Source: Sindora glabra
Taxonomy: Eukaryota > Streptophyta > Magnoliopsida > Fabales > Fabaceae
Reading direction: 5' to 3'
Length of the DNA: 64,000 nucleotides
Assembly: GCA_020226215.1 (NCBI GenBank)
Contig: CM035230.1
Location: 829,501-893,500 of the forward strand
Positions 36,930-53,360 of this stretch are shown here, one piece after another (position 1 is the first letter of the stretch; every line of letters starts with the position of its first letter). The notes below the pieces were generated by a model that had not been told where the DNA came from, searched no databases, and worked only from the letters and a program-made list of their open reading frames with translations. The position numbers and the translations under genes were made by a program.

Positions 36930-38380
36930 TGCTTGCAAAACCATAAAGTAAATTATGTTTTTTTATCTTATATGATATATATGAAAATTGATTTTTATTT
37001 TGGATTGAAATATACATGATATATCAAGAAGGTTTTAATTCTGGATTAATACACATAAGATGAATATATAAATCAATTAACATTCTGGCTTCTTAGTTGA
37101 ATACATTATATGATATATATATATATATATTCACTCATTTAATGCAATTAAATTTATATAGAAACACATATGATGTTTTTGAGGATTTTGGAATTATTTT
37201 GGAATGAGGATAGTTGCATAACACTAAGAGTCAGTGTGTTTTCGGAGAATAAAATCTATTTTTAGGTAATAATTAGAAATCACTATATTAACTAATCCTA
37301 CTAGTCATAATTGAAAACCAAAATCCAAATCTATTTGAAAAATCAAATAGATTAATGAAGATTTTAAATTTTGAGATTTGAAATAGTTTTGATCATTTCT
37401 TGTGATGTTTACATACCTTTGATATACTTTATGATGTAAAGTGCATAATATAACCTTTTTTAATCCAATGTGAATAGAAATTATTTCATGGTTGTAACTT
37501 TAAAATATGTCAAATGTGTTATTTTTCTCTATTTTTCTAATTTGTACATTCTCTTCTTACCTAACTCCCATTAAATGTAACTTAAAGTTTCTTCTATCTT
37601 ATATATTGTAGATCATGCATAACATCCCTTAAAGGAGTTGGATCTATGAAAAGGCCACATAGGGTACACCAAGGAAGGTGCTTATAGAAGTTATTACACC
37701 TTAGGTTGAATATTCAGTCTTTTCATTGGCTTGGGAGGATTTAGGTAATAAGAGCCATACTATGTCACATTTTAATTTTATGCTTTATTTGATGTATGAG
37801 ATGTGTCAGATAGGATGCATGAATAAATAACTAATAATGTTAAGATCTCAAATAATTAACTTAATTAAGTCCTTTCATATAAATATTAAGTTAGTGATAA
37901 TATGTGATACCTTCCAATGCTTAACATTTATCAAAGCCTTGATTGATATATGATAGGTTTGCTAAAGTAAAGCAATTTATTTATCTTAGTCAGATGTAAT
38001 AGGATAATAGTAATATCCAAACACTAATTGGTAGATGTAACTTAATTGGGTCATCTTAATAGGATTAGGTTTAGATGCATACAGTTAAGCTTTCGTTACT
38101 AGAAAAAGCATTATTCACCCAATTATCCAAGATTTGCATGATATGCTATTGGCAACTATTACCTATCTTAACAATTAAATCTTAAGGGATCAACTAAAGC
38201 TAACTTAAGACCAAGTGAAATATGGATCTTGGCCTACTAGAAAGTTTTGACAATAAGATTTTTTGAATTAATAATAAGGGCTATTAGTTTAAATAAAATA
38301 TTGAAAGTAACATTTAATAAAAGATTTTATTAAATGATTAAAACTTATATTTATTTTGCATATTTCTATCATAAATATTA
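36930..38380 (+). other. Leader of element C
   Basis: AT-rich, no coding frame. Unlike element A, it shows no GC-rich block. Confidence 0.55.
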
Positions 38381-41300
38381 ATGGCAAATACATTAAATAA
38401 TCTATCATTATGATCAGTCCATGAAAATGATAAATTAACTACAACAAACATCCTAAATTCGTATACAAATTTGAGGATAATCCTCAAATATAAGTGATAG
38501 TTATATGTCCTAAAAGGATCCATTTCTTAGCCACTTGAAACTAGTGCCCCTTATGCTTAGAGAAATGCTTATAGAAAGTATTATCATGATACTTTAAACA
38601 TTAGTTTCCTTATGTTAGTTGCCATAAACTTTAAACCTTAAAAGCAATATGAGAGCAAAGAAGCTTATGACAAGTTCGAGTAACTTAAGAAAATTTATCA
38701 AGGGCAAGCTCAACATGTAAGTTTTGATGTTTCTAAAGAATTATTTCAACAAAAATTGGTAGAAAGAAATCCTATCAGGCTCCATATACTAATTTAGTTC
38801 TACTATTGTTACCATAGAGCTATAATTAACTTGTCATGAAGAAAATTAACAAATACCTACTAAAATTGTTAAGCATGATAGGCATTACAAAATAAAATTT
38901 GCAAAAGGCAAAGCCCAATACTATAATAATGTTTTAAAAAGGTAAAAGCAAGTATAAGAAGAATTCTAAATCCAAGACTAAGCCCAAGCCTACATCTTCC
39001 ACACTAAAACCTCAGGGTAGAGTCACTTAGAAAGGGAAATGCTTTCTTTACTTAGACATAAGAAGAGGAACTACAAGGTTCACTTAGAAAATATAAAAAA
39101 GAAGATAGGAAGTAAGACTTCTACTTTAAGTATTTTTGTTATAAAAGTTAATAAATACTTGTTTACAACATAAATACTAAATAGTTTAAATCCAACAATC
39201 TGAACTTAACCATTGTTGCTTGGATCATATAAACAAGAAATGCATATCCAAGCTCTATAAAGATAGATTGTTGGACTTATTTAGTTTTGAATCATATGAG
39301 GTGTATAAATCTTGCTTGTAAGGTAAGATGATTAAAGTTGTATTTATTGAACTTAATGAAAAAGCTAATGCTCTATTAAACCTCATACATGCTAATGTGT
39401 GTGAACATATTAGTTTATAAACTAGAGACAATTTTCAATACTTCATCATATTTAATCATAACTTCAGTAAATATAGCTATATGCATCTTATGAAACATAA
39501 ATTAGAATCTTTCAAAAAGTTCAAGGAATTCATGAATGAAGTACAAAACTAACTTAGCAAAATTATCAAAAAAATTTAATTAAATTGAGGTGAAGAATAC
39601 TTTACTCAAGAATTTGATGATTATCTGAAAGAGTATTACATAGTACCATAACTCACTCCATTGAGAACACCATAATGGAATGGTGTTTTAAAGAGCAGAA
39701 ATTGAACCTTGATAGATATAGTGCAATCAATGATAAGTTATGCAGATCTTCTAATTTCCTTTTAAGGATATTCTCTAAAGATAGCTATTTTTGCATTCAA
39801 TTATATTCCCTTAAAATAGTTTAAAAGACTTTATATGAGATATAAATTAGGAAGCATCCTAATATGTTTTTTTATAAAGATTTGGGGTTACAAGGCCTAT
39901 GTAAAAAACATCAAGCCTTCAATAAGCTTGGACTAAAATTAAATAAATATTATTCTATAAGGTATCCCAAGGAAACTAAGGGATAATATTTCTATAATCC
40001 TACTAAAGACGAAGTGTTTGTCATATAGACTGGTGTTTTCTTAGAGAAAGAGTTTATTTTTATGAAACTAATAGGAGAAAAATAGAATTTGAAGAAATTT
40101 AAGACTCATAAAATAAAATTGAACTTATGAGAAAAGTTGAATAGAGGCCATGAATTATTGTGGAATAAGAACCTATTCAAGTATCATAAGGCTTGTGTGG
40201 ATTAGGTACAACATACTATGAGAGCTATGGATTTCTTATAACTCAAAATGGTGATGTATTGCTTATGGATCAAAATGAGCCTATAATCTACCAAGAAGCT
40301 ATTGAAAGGTTGGAATTTGAAAATTCGCTTAAAGCCACAAAATTTGAGATGGATTCTATATAATGCAACCAAGCATAAACTTTGGTTTACCTACCTAAAA
40401 ATGTAAAACCCATTATTTGCAAAATAATTTTCAAAAAGAAAACTAACATGGATAATAATATACAAACCTTTAAAAGCTAATTAGTTATTAAATATTTTAA
40501 GAAAACTCATGGTATAGACTATGATAAAACCTATTCCTTAGTTGCCATCTTAAAATCTATCTAGATCTTGCTTACTATTGCAACTTTTTATGCTTATGAA
40601 ATTTAGTGGATGGATGTCAAAATTCTTTCCTTAATGGAAAATTGCTTGAGGATGTACATATGACATAACTTAAAGGTTTTGTCTTTCTTAAAAATGCTAT
40701 AAAGATATATAAGCTATAGCGATCCATTTATGGGTTAAAATAAGTTTCACAGAGCTAAAATCTTTATTTTGATAATAAGACCAAAGAGTTTGGTTTCATA
40801 AAAAAAGAAAATGAATCTTGACTTTACAAAAAGGTTAGTATAAGCATAATTATTTTCCTTGTATTATACATGGATAACATATTACTTATTGGAAATGATA
40901 TCCTTGAACCACAAGCTATAAAAACTTAAGGAGTTATCTTTTGATGAAAAACTTATGTAAAGCTACCTCTATGCTAAGTATTATGATCTATAAAGATATA
41001 TTAAGAAAATTATTTAGTATAAGTTAAAGTACATATATTGATAAAATGTTAAAATGGTTTAAAATGCAAGAATCCAAAAAAGGATTCTTACCCATGTCAT
41101 ACAATATAAGCTTATCAAAGACTCAATGTATTATGATACAAGATAAAAGGCACTACATGAATAAAATTCTATATACATTAATAATTGGATTTATCATGTA
41201 TGTCATGCTATATACTTATCTTGATGTTTCATATACCTTCAACATGACAAGCAAGTTCCAATCAAATCCTAATGGGAGTAATTAAATTGCTATCAAGAAT

Positions 41301-41846
41301 ATCCTCAAGTATTTAAAAAGAACTAATAATTCATTCTTAATATATGAAGATAAGGAAGAATTGGTTATAAAAGGTTACACTAGTATTAGTTTCTAATCTG
41401 ATAAGGATGATTTTAGATCGTAGTTAAGTTATATGTTTTACTTAAATGATTATGCTTTAAGCTGGAAGAATTTGAGGTAAGAAACAAGGGTCAATTTTAC
41501 CATAAAGGATGAATATATTGCTACCATTAATACATCAAAAGAGGTTATTTTGATTAAAAAGTTCATTATTAAACTTGACATTGTTCCTAGCATTTTAAAC
41601 CTCATAGACATCTCTTACAATAACAATAAGGCCATTGTAAAAGCTAAGGAATCCAAATCTCACTAGTGATCCAAACATATACTTTGATACTTTTATCTTA
41701 TCCATGAAATCATTAAAGGAAGAGATATCAAGATATTCAAAGTACCAATAAATGATAATTTCGCTAACTTATTGGCAAAGCCTTTAGCACTATAAAAGCA
41801 TGATAGTCACACTAAGTCACTTGGTATTAGATCCATGAAAGTTTAA
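38381..41846 (+). pseudogene. Degenerate Copia gag-pol polyprotein of element C
   Basis: The gag start ATG at 38381 gives MANTLNNLS, colinear with the element A start. The basic nucleocapsid stretch is at 38940-39060. The protease and much of the zinc knuckle are decayed or deleted. GAG-pre-integrase lies near 39200-39330, integrase about 39340-39960 (a WNGV-type motif persists at about 39680), and reverse transcriptase 40350-41290 with YMDN instead of YMDD at about 40869-40880. RNase H is at 41600-41840, followed by the stop at 41844-41846. Dozens of stops occur. Two of the earliest, codon 39 and the equivalent of codon 60, fall at the same codons as stops in element A. Confidence 0.85.
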
Positions 41847-41855
41847 CTCTAGTGT

Positions 41856-41866
41856 AAGTGGGAGAT
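41856..41866 (+). other. Polypurine tract of element C
   Basis: AAGTGGGAGAT directly precedes the 3' LTR and is identical to the tract of element A. Confidence 0.85.
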
Positions 41867-43650
41867 TATTAGTGTATGCTCTAATAACCAATCATAAGAT
41901 GATTGTATTTACATATATTATATTACATTTTCTTTATAAAGGCATTTCAATTGTTGTATTTAATATTATATTTGCATAACATAAGTAATTATAGTAATTG
42001 TTTCTAGTATAGTTAATATTATTCTTGAATGTCGCTAGTTAATTATTATTATTATAAACAAGGATAATGATAATATATTGAGACTAGCATGAATGCTAGC
42101 TAATGAATGTGGTTATGGATATGAGATATCAAATCAACATATAAATATATGTTAGAGAACAAATGTACTAGACTAACCTATCATAAGAATGTTATATGGA
42201 TTGTTATATGATTGTCATAAACAATTCTCATAGTGACAATAATGTAAGTAATCTTTTAATTTAAAATCATTATGATTCTATATATGAGAAGTTATGTACT
42301 TTGATGCCATTTAATGTCATCTATAATAAGACCAGCCTAAAAGATAGAGATTGGGTATACCACAAAACATATAGAAAGATATGTGTGACTTGAATGGAAT
42401 TTTTCCCTCTAATGATATCTATAGGCCCTTTGATTAAGTGAAATTATAAAATGTATATTTGTGTTCAAATAGAAATGTGATATAAATTCATTTATTTTTA
42501 GTTAGTTTACTTAGGAATCAATAAATGCATAAATTAAAATATAAAGAGGATAACACATTGCATATCTCAAGTTTAATCTGGATATTTGTGAAAAAAATAC
42601 TAAACTATACAAAATATTGGTCTTAGAAAGGTTATATTAAATTACTGACATTCTTACTACATAAGAGGTAGTGATACATTTCTAGATATTACTCACTCTC
42701 TATAATACTAAAATAGGATTTTAGGATCACTACTAATATAATGAGAATTTATAGGGTCACACACAAAGAGGATATGGAATATTAAGGTTATTGTCTAATT
42801 AGGAACTTTTAGTTAGACTAAAGCTGCTAATTAAGATAAACCTAATATGATTGGGCTTCACTAAGTAAAAGTGCAATATGATTGAGTTATACTTAGGGGA
42901 CACTATATATAGGTTAATTACTAACAAAATCATTGTTAGGCTTGGTTAATAATCAAAGCTCAGTTATCTCCTTTCTTAAGTGAGTTCTGGTTGAAGATTG
43001 AAAGGAGATTTTACTTATAAGATAAAATAAATCAATTAGATAATAATATTTGATTAATCATGTCAATTAATCTTTTAAAAGGAAATATCTTTTAAAAAGG
43101 AAATATTTGGCTAATATTTCAATCATTTAATTTGATAAATATCAAGTTAAGATTAAAAAACCTACCTTTTATCTATGAAATAGAAAAATAACAAGATTAA
43201 TTGAGTGTATTGAGAAAATAATCAAAACTTAATAAGCAATAGCTAGCATTACATTGAGAGAAAGTGTGATCTTATCCAATATTGATTAGAGATTTGAGTG
43301 CTTATATGAATATCATAGAAACGATGGTCATTCAAATGACGTTTTATGATTCGTATTTTAATTCATGTGTTCATGCGAATTCTATCCATGCATTTATGCT
43401 CGGTTCACTTAGGGTTGTGATTAGTTTGTTTGAATACTGGTAATCATTTTGTTTATCATAAGTAGACATAATTCAAACCTACATTCATGAATTCAAATGT
43501 AACAAAATTTGAACTCTTCTATAGTAATTCAAATCATGCTACAAAGGTATACAATCTAACACTAACTTATGATCCCTAATATGGATCCTTAGTAGGTTTT
43601 AGAATAAATTTTAATTTTTTTTATTGTGCTATTTGATCCAAAACCTAACA
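41867..43650 (+). repeat. 3' LTR of element C
   Basis: About 1784 bp, beginning TATTAGTGTATGCTC (the terminal TG mutated to TA) and ending CCAAAACCTAACA. It has a TATA-like motif at 42904-42913. Its beginning resembles the LTRs of the element A family, showing common descent. Confidence 0.85.
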
Positions 43651-43659
43651 TTATTAAGT

Positions 43660-46640
<2,981 letters not shown>

Positions 46641-46767
46641 TTTTTTTTTTGTAAGTTATAATTGAAAATCATTTTGTTTTAAACAATATATTTATGCTAG
46701 CTATGTTATATTTATTTTTTGTTTTACTCTATTATATTTCTATCATTTAGAAAATAAATTAACAACT

Positions 46768-46793
46768 AGTGCAAAGCATAGGCTACATTCTAG
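46768..46793 (+). other. Candidate Helitron 3' terminus
   Basis: TAGTGCAAAGCATA can pair TGC with GCA around AAA as a small decayed hairpin. It is followed nine bases later by CTAG and then T. This arrangement is the hallmark of Helitron 3' ends. Confidence 0.5.
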
Positions 46794-47835
46794 TTTATTG
46801 CATATAGCAACATTTTGTTTGGTTCTTTAAATATAAAAAAGTAATAGCATAATTAATAAGACATTAAAAGGGTAAACAAAATTTTTAGAATTAAGCATTT
46901 CTTGCAAATGTCCTTATATGTTTTCTAATTATTTTCTTTTAATTATTCTATATTTTTCTTACTTTTTCATAAAAAGTAATAAATTACAAAAAAAATTGTG
47001 ATATAATTTTTTTGTCAATGGAGTGGTGACTTACTAACTCATGAGTTATGGTGAAGGTGCTTAACAAATAAATCGAACTAAAGTTTGCATAAACCCAACC
47101 CTTTTAAGTCTAGTTTATTTATACCCATTAAAGGGTGGTCAAGTCCATTCCTAAAATGGACTAGATCAATTCACAGGTTAATCCATTTTTTCTTTTTTTT
47201 AGATTCTATATTTTATTATTTATTATGCTCTTTTCATTTTTTATATTCATTAGATCATTTTTTATTGTACTTTTCATTTTTATATTTATTTTTATACTTA
47301 TTAATTTTATTATTTATTTTTTATTATGTTTAATTGTTTTAAGTAATTAAGCTTGTATTTTTTACAACTAGATTGTATTTTATATTGAGTTATAATATAA
47401 AAATAGTTAATAGGTTACTATTTTCTACATACAAATATTATTTAAATTATTAAATATAAATTAAAAAATAAAAATAGGCCTATGGACCATTTTCAATTCA
47501 TCTAGGCTCAATCTATTTGGTTCGCAACTTATTGAACTAAATCTATTTTTTAATAAATCTAATTTTTCCTAGTCTAGTTCGCACATACCTCACCTAAACC
47601 TTTTGCTTTTTCTTCTTTTTAAAATTTTCCTTCCTTTATTTTTTTTAGTTTTTTCTTCTATTTTTATCAAATTTAATATAAAAATATTAAATTATTAATT
47701 ATTTTCAAATTTTTGATAAAATGTTTAAAAAATTAAATTAATTTAATTTTTTCAATATCTTCTATATTTTTAATTTTTATATTTTTAATTAAATATAAAT
47801 TAGTTAAGATTTTGTCAAGGTTAACTTATTTTTAT
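46794..47835. other. AT-rich DNA with a possible old repeat
   Basis: At 47040-47600 the sequence is less AT-rich (AACCCAACCC, GGTCAAGTCC, CACAGGTTAATCC) and looks like a decayed repeat, but it lacks definable ends or coding content. The remainder is featureless. Confidence 0.4.
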
Positions 47836-47839
47836 TCTT

Positions 47840-48620
47840 TTTTCATCTCTATACTTATTGTTTACAACTCAAATGATAATATTACTAAATAATATAAATA
47901 TAGCACAATATATTTTATTTTCTTTATTTTTATCACAAAAAAATATTTTAAATAAGTCAAAATTTTAATTTAATTAAACTACATAATTATATATCTTATA
48001 TTATAATATCACTAGGTGGTATAGAAATAATAACATATATTTTATTTTTTAAAAATATTTCAAATAAGTTAAAAATATAATATAATTTAATTATTTAATT
48101 ATATATTCTATTTTTAATTGTTATTATTTTATAGATCACACAATATTTTTCTTCTTTTTATTTACTCCATTATATTTTCATGTTTGTTTTTGTTATTTAT
48201 AGTTCTAACACTATTATTACTAAAGAGTATAAATATAATATAATATATTTTATTTTTATTATAAAATATTTTAAATAGGTTAAAATTTTAATATATGCAT
48301 TATTAATTAAAAATAATTATATATTTTATTTTTAATAAAAATATTTAATAATTAAGATCAGTTTAAATATTATGAAAGCTTTCGTATTCACATACTATTT
48401 CACTTCTTTTTATCTATTCTAATTTTCATTTTTTCTTTCTTTTCACTCATGTTATTTACAATTTAAGTATTAACTAAACAGTATAAGCATAACACAATAT
48501 ATATTCTTTATTAAAAATAACTTAAGTAAGTTAAAATTTTAATTTAATTAAATTACTTAACTGTATATTCTATTTTTAATTCACACATTATTTCTCCTAT
48601 TTTTATTGGCTTTGTTGTAT
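47840..48620. repeat. Diverged AT-rich tandem repeats
   Basis: Four related blocks begin near 47868, 48000, 48199 and 48451. Each contains an ACTAAANAGTATAAATATA-type part, then ATATTTTATTTT, then TTAAAATTTTAATTTAATT. Spacing varies from about 130 to 250 bases, so units have gained or lost parts. Confidence 0.55.
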
Positions 48621-48904
48621 ATTTTCCTTTTTTTTCTTTTTTCATGTTAAGTCCATGTGATAAAATCACCTATTGTATAGATATAATAAAATATAGGTTT
48701 TTGAAAAGTAAAACAATTTAGCGATTTAAAATTATTATTACTTTATTAATATTAATTTTCAAGTACTATATTTCATGTTAAATATAAATTAATATGAATT
48801 TTGTTTATGTCATAATCCAATTTTAATCATGACTTATGTGGAACTAGTTATCTAGTTTCCACTATCATAACCTATTTTCCTTATTAAAATAATTAGCACA
48901 TATA

Positions 48905-49863
48905 GATAGTATTTGACAATCAATTTTTTAGTTAGCTTTTAATTGATCTGAGCGCCATTAACAATTTCACTAAGTTTATAAGTTAATTTAAGTTCTTGTC
49001 AAATAATTACTTTAGTTAGTTTATTAACTCTCAAACAATCCTTTTGAGAAAGTTAAAAATAATAACTTTTTGAAATAGTTGATTTGCATTTAATATAGAA
49101 AAAGATATTTTTGCTCCTAATTATAATTTTTTTACATTTCCATCCTTGATAGGTAAGAAAATAATAAATTATATTTATTTATTTCTTAGAGAAAAATTTA
49201 ATACATATAATAAATTTTAATTATTTATGTTTTAAATAAAAACTAAATAAGTATGATAAATTATATTAAAATTTTACATATTAGTTAAAAAATTACATGA
49301 ATATAATCATATCTTTTCTATCAAATTGTATACAAAAAAGAAAAGAATATATGTTTCATTTCATAATAAATAATAGAAAAGATATTGATAAAATTATTAA
49401 TCTTTTGTTAGATGATATCTTTTAAATTAAAAAATAATACATATTAAAAAAAATAAAATAATATTACTTATGAAAAATATGTTTTCATACTTAAAATATA
49501 TAAGTTATCAATATTTTAAATGATAAACATATAAATTTTAAATTTAGTATTAAAATAGTTACAAAATAAAATTTAATAGTTATTGCATCTACCATGATAT
49601 TCCTAATAATAAACAATATATTATAATCTAAAATATTATTAAAGTAAAAGAATATTCAAATAAATCATAAAATATACATATATCCTTATATATCATTTTA
49701 TATATAAATATCTAATAATTAAAAACTGATTTTGCTAAACATCTTTACATAAATAGCTAATGTTATTAACTGATCAAATCAACTAATATAATAACCTATT
49801 AGTTAATAGTTAATTTAATTAGTTAATATTAATATAATCAATTAATTATCAAATAGAGTCATA
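48905..49863. mobile_element. Possible TIR element (non-autonomous)
   Basis: The left end (GTATTTGACAATCAATTTTTTA) and the reverse complement of the right end (CTATTTGATAATTAATTG) form imperfect terminal inverted repeats around an AT-rich, non-coding interior of about 0.95 kb. The target duplication is unclear. Confidence 0.35.
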
Positions 49864-50190
49864 ATTTATTTTAAAGGAAAATCATGCAAAGTGAAGGGAA
49901 TATTAAATTTCATTCATAATTTAAAAGTTATATGTAAAAAGAGTTATGCTTGTTTGTAGATTAACGCATATAGAGGATAAGCCAAGTTACATAACCTTAG
50001 ATGGAATTCGTTTTTAAACCTCTACCTTTAACCTATATAAAAGAAGGCTTAAAATAACTATCTATGCTAACATATCTCATGTTGCCTAGCAAAATCGAAA
50101 GAATCTTTTAAGAGCTAAGCTTGAAGGTAGAGGTGGAGGTGGATCAACCTAATAATATGCAAAATAAAATGTAAAGAGGTAAGTATAGGG
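49864..50190 (+). other. Promoter-like segment without a recognised gene
   Basis: CCTATATAAAAGAAGG at 50032-50047 looks like a strong TATA box, followed by less AT-rich sequence with AAGGTAGAGGTGGAGGTGG. No open frame follows, so this may be a remnant LTR promoter. Confidence 0.3.
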
Positions 50191-51130
50191 TTTAATAAGC
50201 AAATACCCTCTCGTACATAAACATTAATTATCAACTAGCCTAACATTTATCCTCTTGTACCTAACACTTAGCTCACACATGTCAAAATATAGTTTCAATT
50301 AGTATCGACAGATTATTCATAATTAAGCATGCTCATCCATCTAAGCATCCAAATTATGTATCCATTCTTGTCACAACATTATTGTATAATGCATTAAAAA
50401 TAGACATTAAAAGTAATTAAATCTCCTTATGATTTCCAGTTAACCTTATAGTTCCACTAATTATTACCAAATCTAATTTTTGAGCATCAAATTACCCCTA
50501 TCACATATCACATGATTTGCATGCCAATAATCTTATCCATGCATTATATTTCATAATATAATATTACCGATGCCTTATTACATGGCCACATAACTTAATT
50601 CATTCTATTAGCATTATTATAGAATAACTGGTTAATGTTACATATTTAGCAGATTGCACATCAGTTTTTGACTAGTACTTAACCTATATCCTATCAAGTA
50701 ACATTGTATATTCATTGTTATGACGTTGATTATATAACCAATATAAAATATGGTTACTCCATTAACCAATGTAAAAAACCAATATCTTTTTTTAATATTT
50801 TATTTTTTTTATAGTTCATGTTAATTTTTTTACTAAAAATGTTTGCCTAATATTTTTTAACATTGATTTTTAGTTTTCCTAGAAAAATATTTACAATTAA
50901 AATTGAATAAATCTAGTATTTTGCAAAAAAAATGTATATTTTAAGCTAAAAACTTTGAAAGGCCAAAACTTTCTACTTGGTTATCTCTTTAAGGAAAATA
51001 TTATGTTAATTTTATATAACATTTTAAAATTTATCCATTTGTAAAAGCCAAATGCATTTTTCCTTTTTCTAGAATCATGAAAAAGCAATCATTTTTATGA
51101 AATTTTTTCACTTTTTTTCATTTGTTATCA

Positions 51131-51575
51131 TTGGTTGACTGGTTTTAATTACTATTGCAATATTTTTTTAAACAATAATAAGCATCTACTACTCAAATAC
51201 AACCTTAAAAGTTATATAAAGGAAATAAACACAAAATTCTCTTAAAAAACATGCACAAAAAATAAAAAAAATGGAAAAATATAAAGATTTGGGAAATAGA
51301 AACAAGAAAAGCACTTCTTAAAGTTTGAACTAATGGCTTGGAATATAATCATTGTTTGGTTGATTTCAATCTCTATTGTAACATTTTGTGAAACATATAA
51401 TAAGCATTTAACACTTAAATATAATGTTGGAAGTTATACAAAGGAAATATAAACAAAAATCTCTTAAAAATCATGTGTGAGAAATTAAAAAAATGAAAAA
51501 GGTGAAGTTCTAAGAAATAAAAGAAGAAAAGGAACCTCTTATGGTTTAAACTAGTGGCTTGGAGTACTAAGGCAC
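51131..51575. repeat. Tandem duplication, about 225-bp unit
   Basis: Two diverged copies start at TTGGTTGA (51131 and 51356). Shared landmarks are AATAAGCATNTA, GTTATANAAAGGAAATA, AATCTCTTAAAAA and AATGGCTTGGA/AGTGGCTTGGA. Confidence 0.75.
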
Positions 51576-51809
51576 TTGTTTCTTACTCGATGTTAGTTAA
51601 AGGAGCATCGATAACTTACTTACATATGGTAGAAGATGAAGGGACACCTAGGGTTTTGCAAAGGAAAATAGATAAAGGCAAAGATTGAGCTTAAAGATAA
51701 ATAAGAGGTAGAATAAAACTAGTAATGAGGAAAAAAATAAGATGTACTTTATTTATAAAATAAAAATATCACCACTTCTAGGGTTCTTCTAAACATTTGC
51801 AATACCTTT

Positions 51810-52160
51810 AGATATCAATTAATTTTAAAACCAACATTTTAAGTATCCTTGTTTTCCTAACAACATTCAAATGCCATAAATTTTAATATCAATTAAGCAA
51901 AAAATTAACATCTCAAGTTTCCTAATAATTTTAAAAATACCACTATATCCAAATAGAGATCGGTAAATTCTAAAATTATCATTTTAAGTTTTCTTATTTC
52001 TCTAACAACCTTTAAATACTATACATCTAGATGTAATTAAGTAAAAAATTAACATTTTAAGTTTTTCAATAATTTTAAAAATGTTGTATGTCCAAATTGA
52101 TGTCTAATTAATTCTAAAATTGATGTTTTAAGTTTTTCTCACTTTTTAGCAACTTTTAAA
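51810..52160. repeat. Tandem array, about 144-bp unit
   Basis: Around two and a half copies. AAAAAATTAACAT occurs at about 51899 and 52043. Each is followed by TCAAGTTT or TTAAGTTT and AATAATTTTAAAAAT. Confidence 0.75.
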
Positions 52161-53289
52161 TGTCATAGCATACTTTAAATAGTTAATTGTTCTTGTTTCT
52201 AAAGTCAAAACATGAAATCCAACCAAGGGAATTGACTAAGAAGTCAATTTAGGTTAATTTAAGTGTTTTTAGAAGGCTTGAATCGATTTGTAAATTAGTT
52301 TAATGCAAGGATGTTAGCTTTTAACTCTTATTGAATCTATTCATTAATTGATTCAATTTCCTTAAGTATTAATTTTAGAAAAGGTGACTTAAGTCGTAAA
52401 TCGATTCAAAATTGTAATTTTTGCATATTAAGCTTGATGAATTAATTTAGGTACGCATTACTACATTTTTGCATAGATTTTAATAGTGCACTCATAAGGA
52501 AATCCCTTCATATCTTAGCTTTTATACATAATCTTATAAACCAACCATTCCTAATGATAAAAACAATATCATACAAATCAATTTTATAAGGAAATTCATA
52601 TTAATCAACATCCTCTAGTATCAATCACCTATCAGAGCAAGTTTTAAGGAAAACTTATCCTATAATTAATTAAATCAATAAATCTCTTAAAGTGTAGCTA
52701 AAAGGTGTAATCACTAGTTGTAGAAAAGATTATTGGTAATGAAGTTAAAGATTGATTTGCTCTTAAACATTCCAAATCATATAATTAGGGTTTAGGGTTG
52801 CAAAATTATATTTGTTCTCATAAGAACCTAATCATCCAACATCTAAAAGGAGAAATAAAAAAGGAATTGTCATAAGAGTGAAATGTGAGGATTATTACCT
52901 TACTTGATCTTAAGAGGAATAAAGTTAAGGAAGATTAAAGATCTTGCTTGAAGTTGAAAAAGAAAGGTAGAAAGGGTTTATGTTTTAAGGGAAAATAAAG
53001 GTTGGGGTTGGTTTTTTTGGGAAAATTATGAAAGGAAATACCTTAAGGGTAATTTAGGAATTTTATTTATTAAATCTTTCCTAACCCATATCCTCATATT
53101 TAATCACATTAATCCTTAATTATTTTATAAGCCAAATTTTAATAAAAGAAATATTTACTCTTAAACCTAATAGAACTATTTAATTTCAATTAAAACATTT
53201 TAAAATCTATCCAGTGTAATATATTGTATTTAAAGTTTATGCATGCCAAGAAAGTGAATAAAAAAATTCAAAATATTCTAGGTATGCTA

Positions 53290-53360
53290 TGTCTACCAAC
53301 AATGGTGATAACAAAGATAATGATGATGATGATAATAATGATAATGACAATAGTGTGATG
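53290..53360. repeat. GAT/AAT-rich microsatellite
   Basis: Interrupted GAT, AAT and GATAAT triplets between 53296 and 53352. Confidence 0.8.

Larger units (their letters stand above)
33944..43650 (+). mobile_element. Copia-type LTR retrotransposon, element C (5' LTR interrupted)
   Basis: A decayed plus-strand Copia element related to A: similar LTR start, identical polypurine tract and colinear gag-pol. The 3' LTR is complete (41867-43650). The 5' LTR is represented by 33944-34836 and 36497-36916, split by a solo LTR and lacking about 670 bases near its start. TGTTAGTG at 33944-33951 matches the LTR beginning, then homology resumes at about 33952 with the sequence that lies 680 bases into the 3' LTR, so an internal deletion is likelier than truncation. 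No target duplication could be confirmed. The element appears to have inserted into the Helitron Rep/helicase gene, whose decayed coding begins right after 43650. Confidence 0.82.
50191..53100 (-). repeat. Relic LTR-like dispersed repeat, copy 2, with internal tandem arrays
   Basis: On the minus strand the 52870-53090 part resembles the 3440-3620 part of copy 1 (splice-donor-like AAGGTAATAATCC, then AT-rich). Instead of the TAGTTGACTATA motifs it carries GAATCGATT/AATCGATTC motifs at 52270-52420. Two tandem arrays lie inside it (51131-51575 and 51810-52160). No coding sequence was found. Confidence 0.35.

Noticed and set aside
38338..38523. Minus-strand 61-codon frame within element C
   Set aside because: It is antisense to the start of the element C gag frame, which is clearly homologous to element A gag on the plus strand.
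47085..47333. 82-codon plus frame rich in Phe/Leu/Tyr, looking like a membrane protein
   Set aside because: It arises from T-rich low-complexity DNA; no motif, start context or homologue is recognisable.
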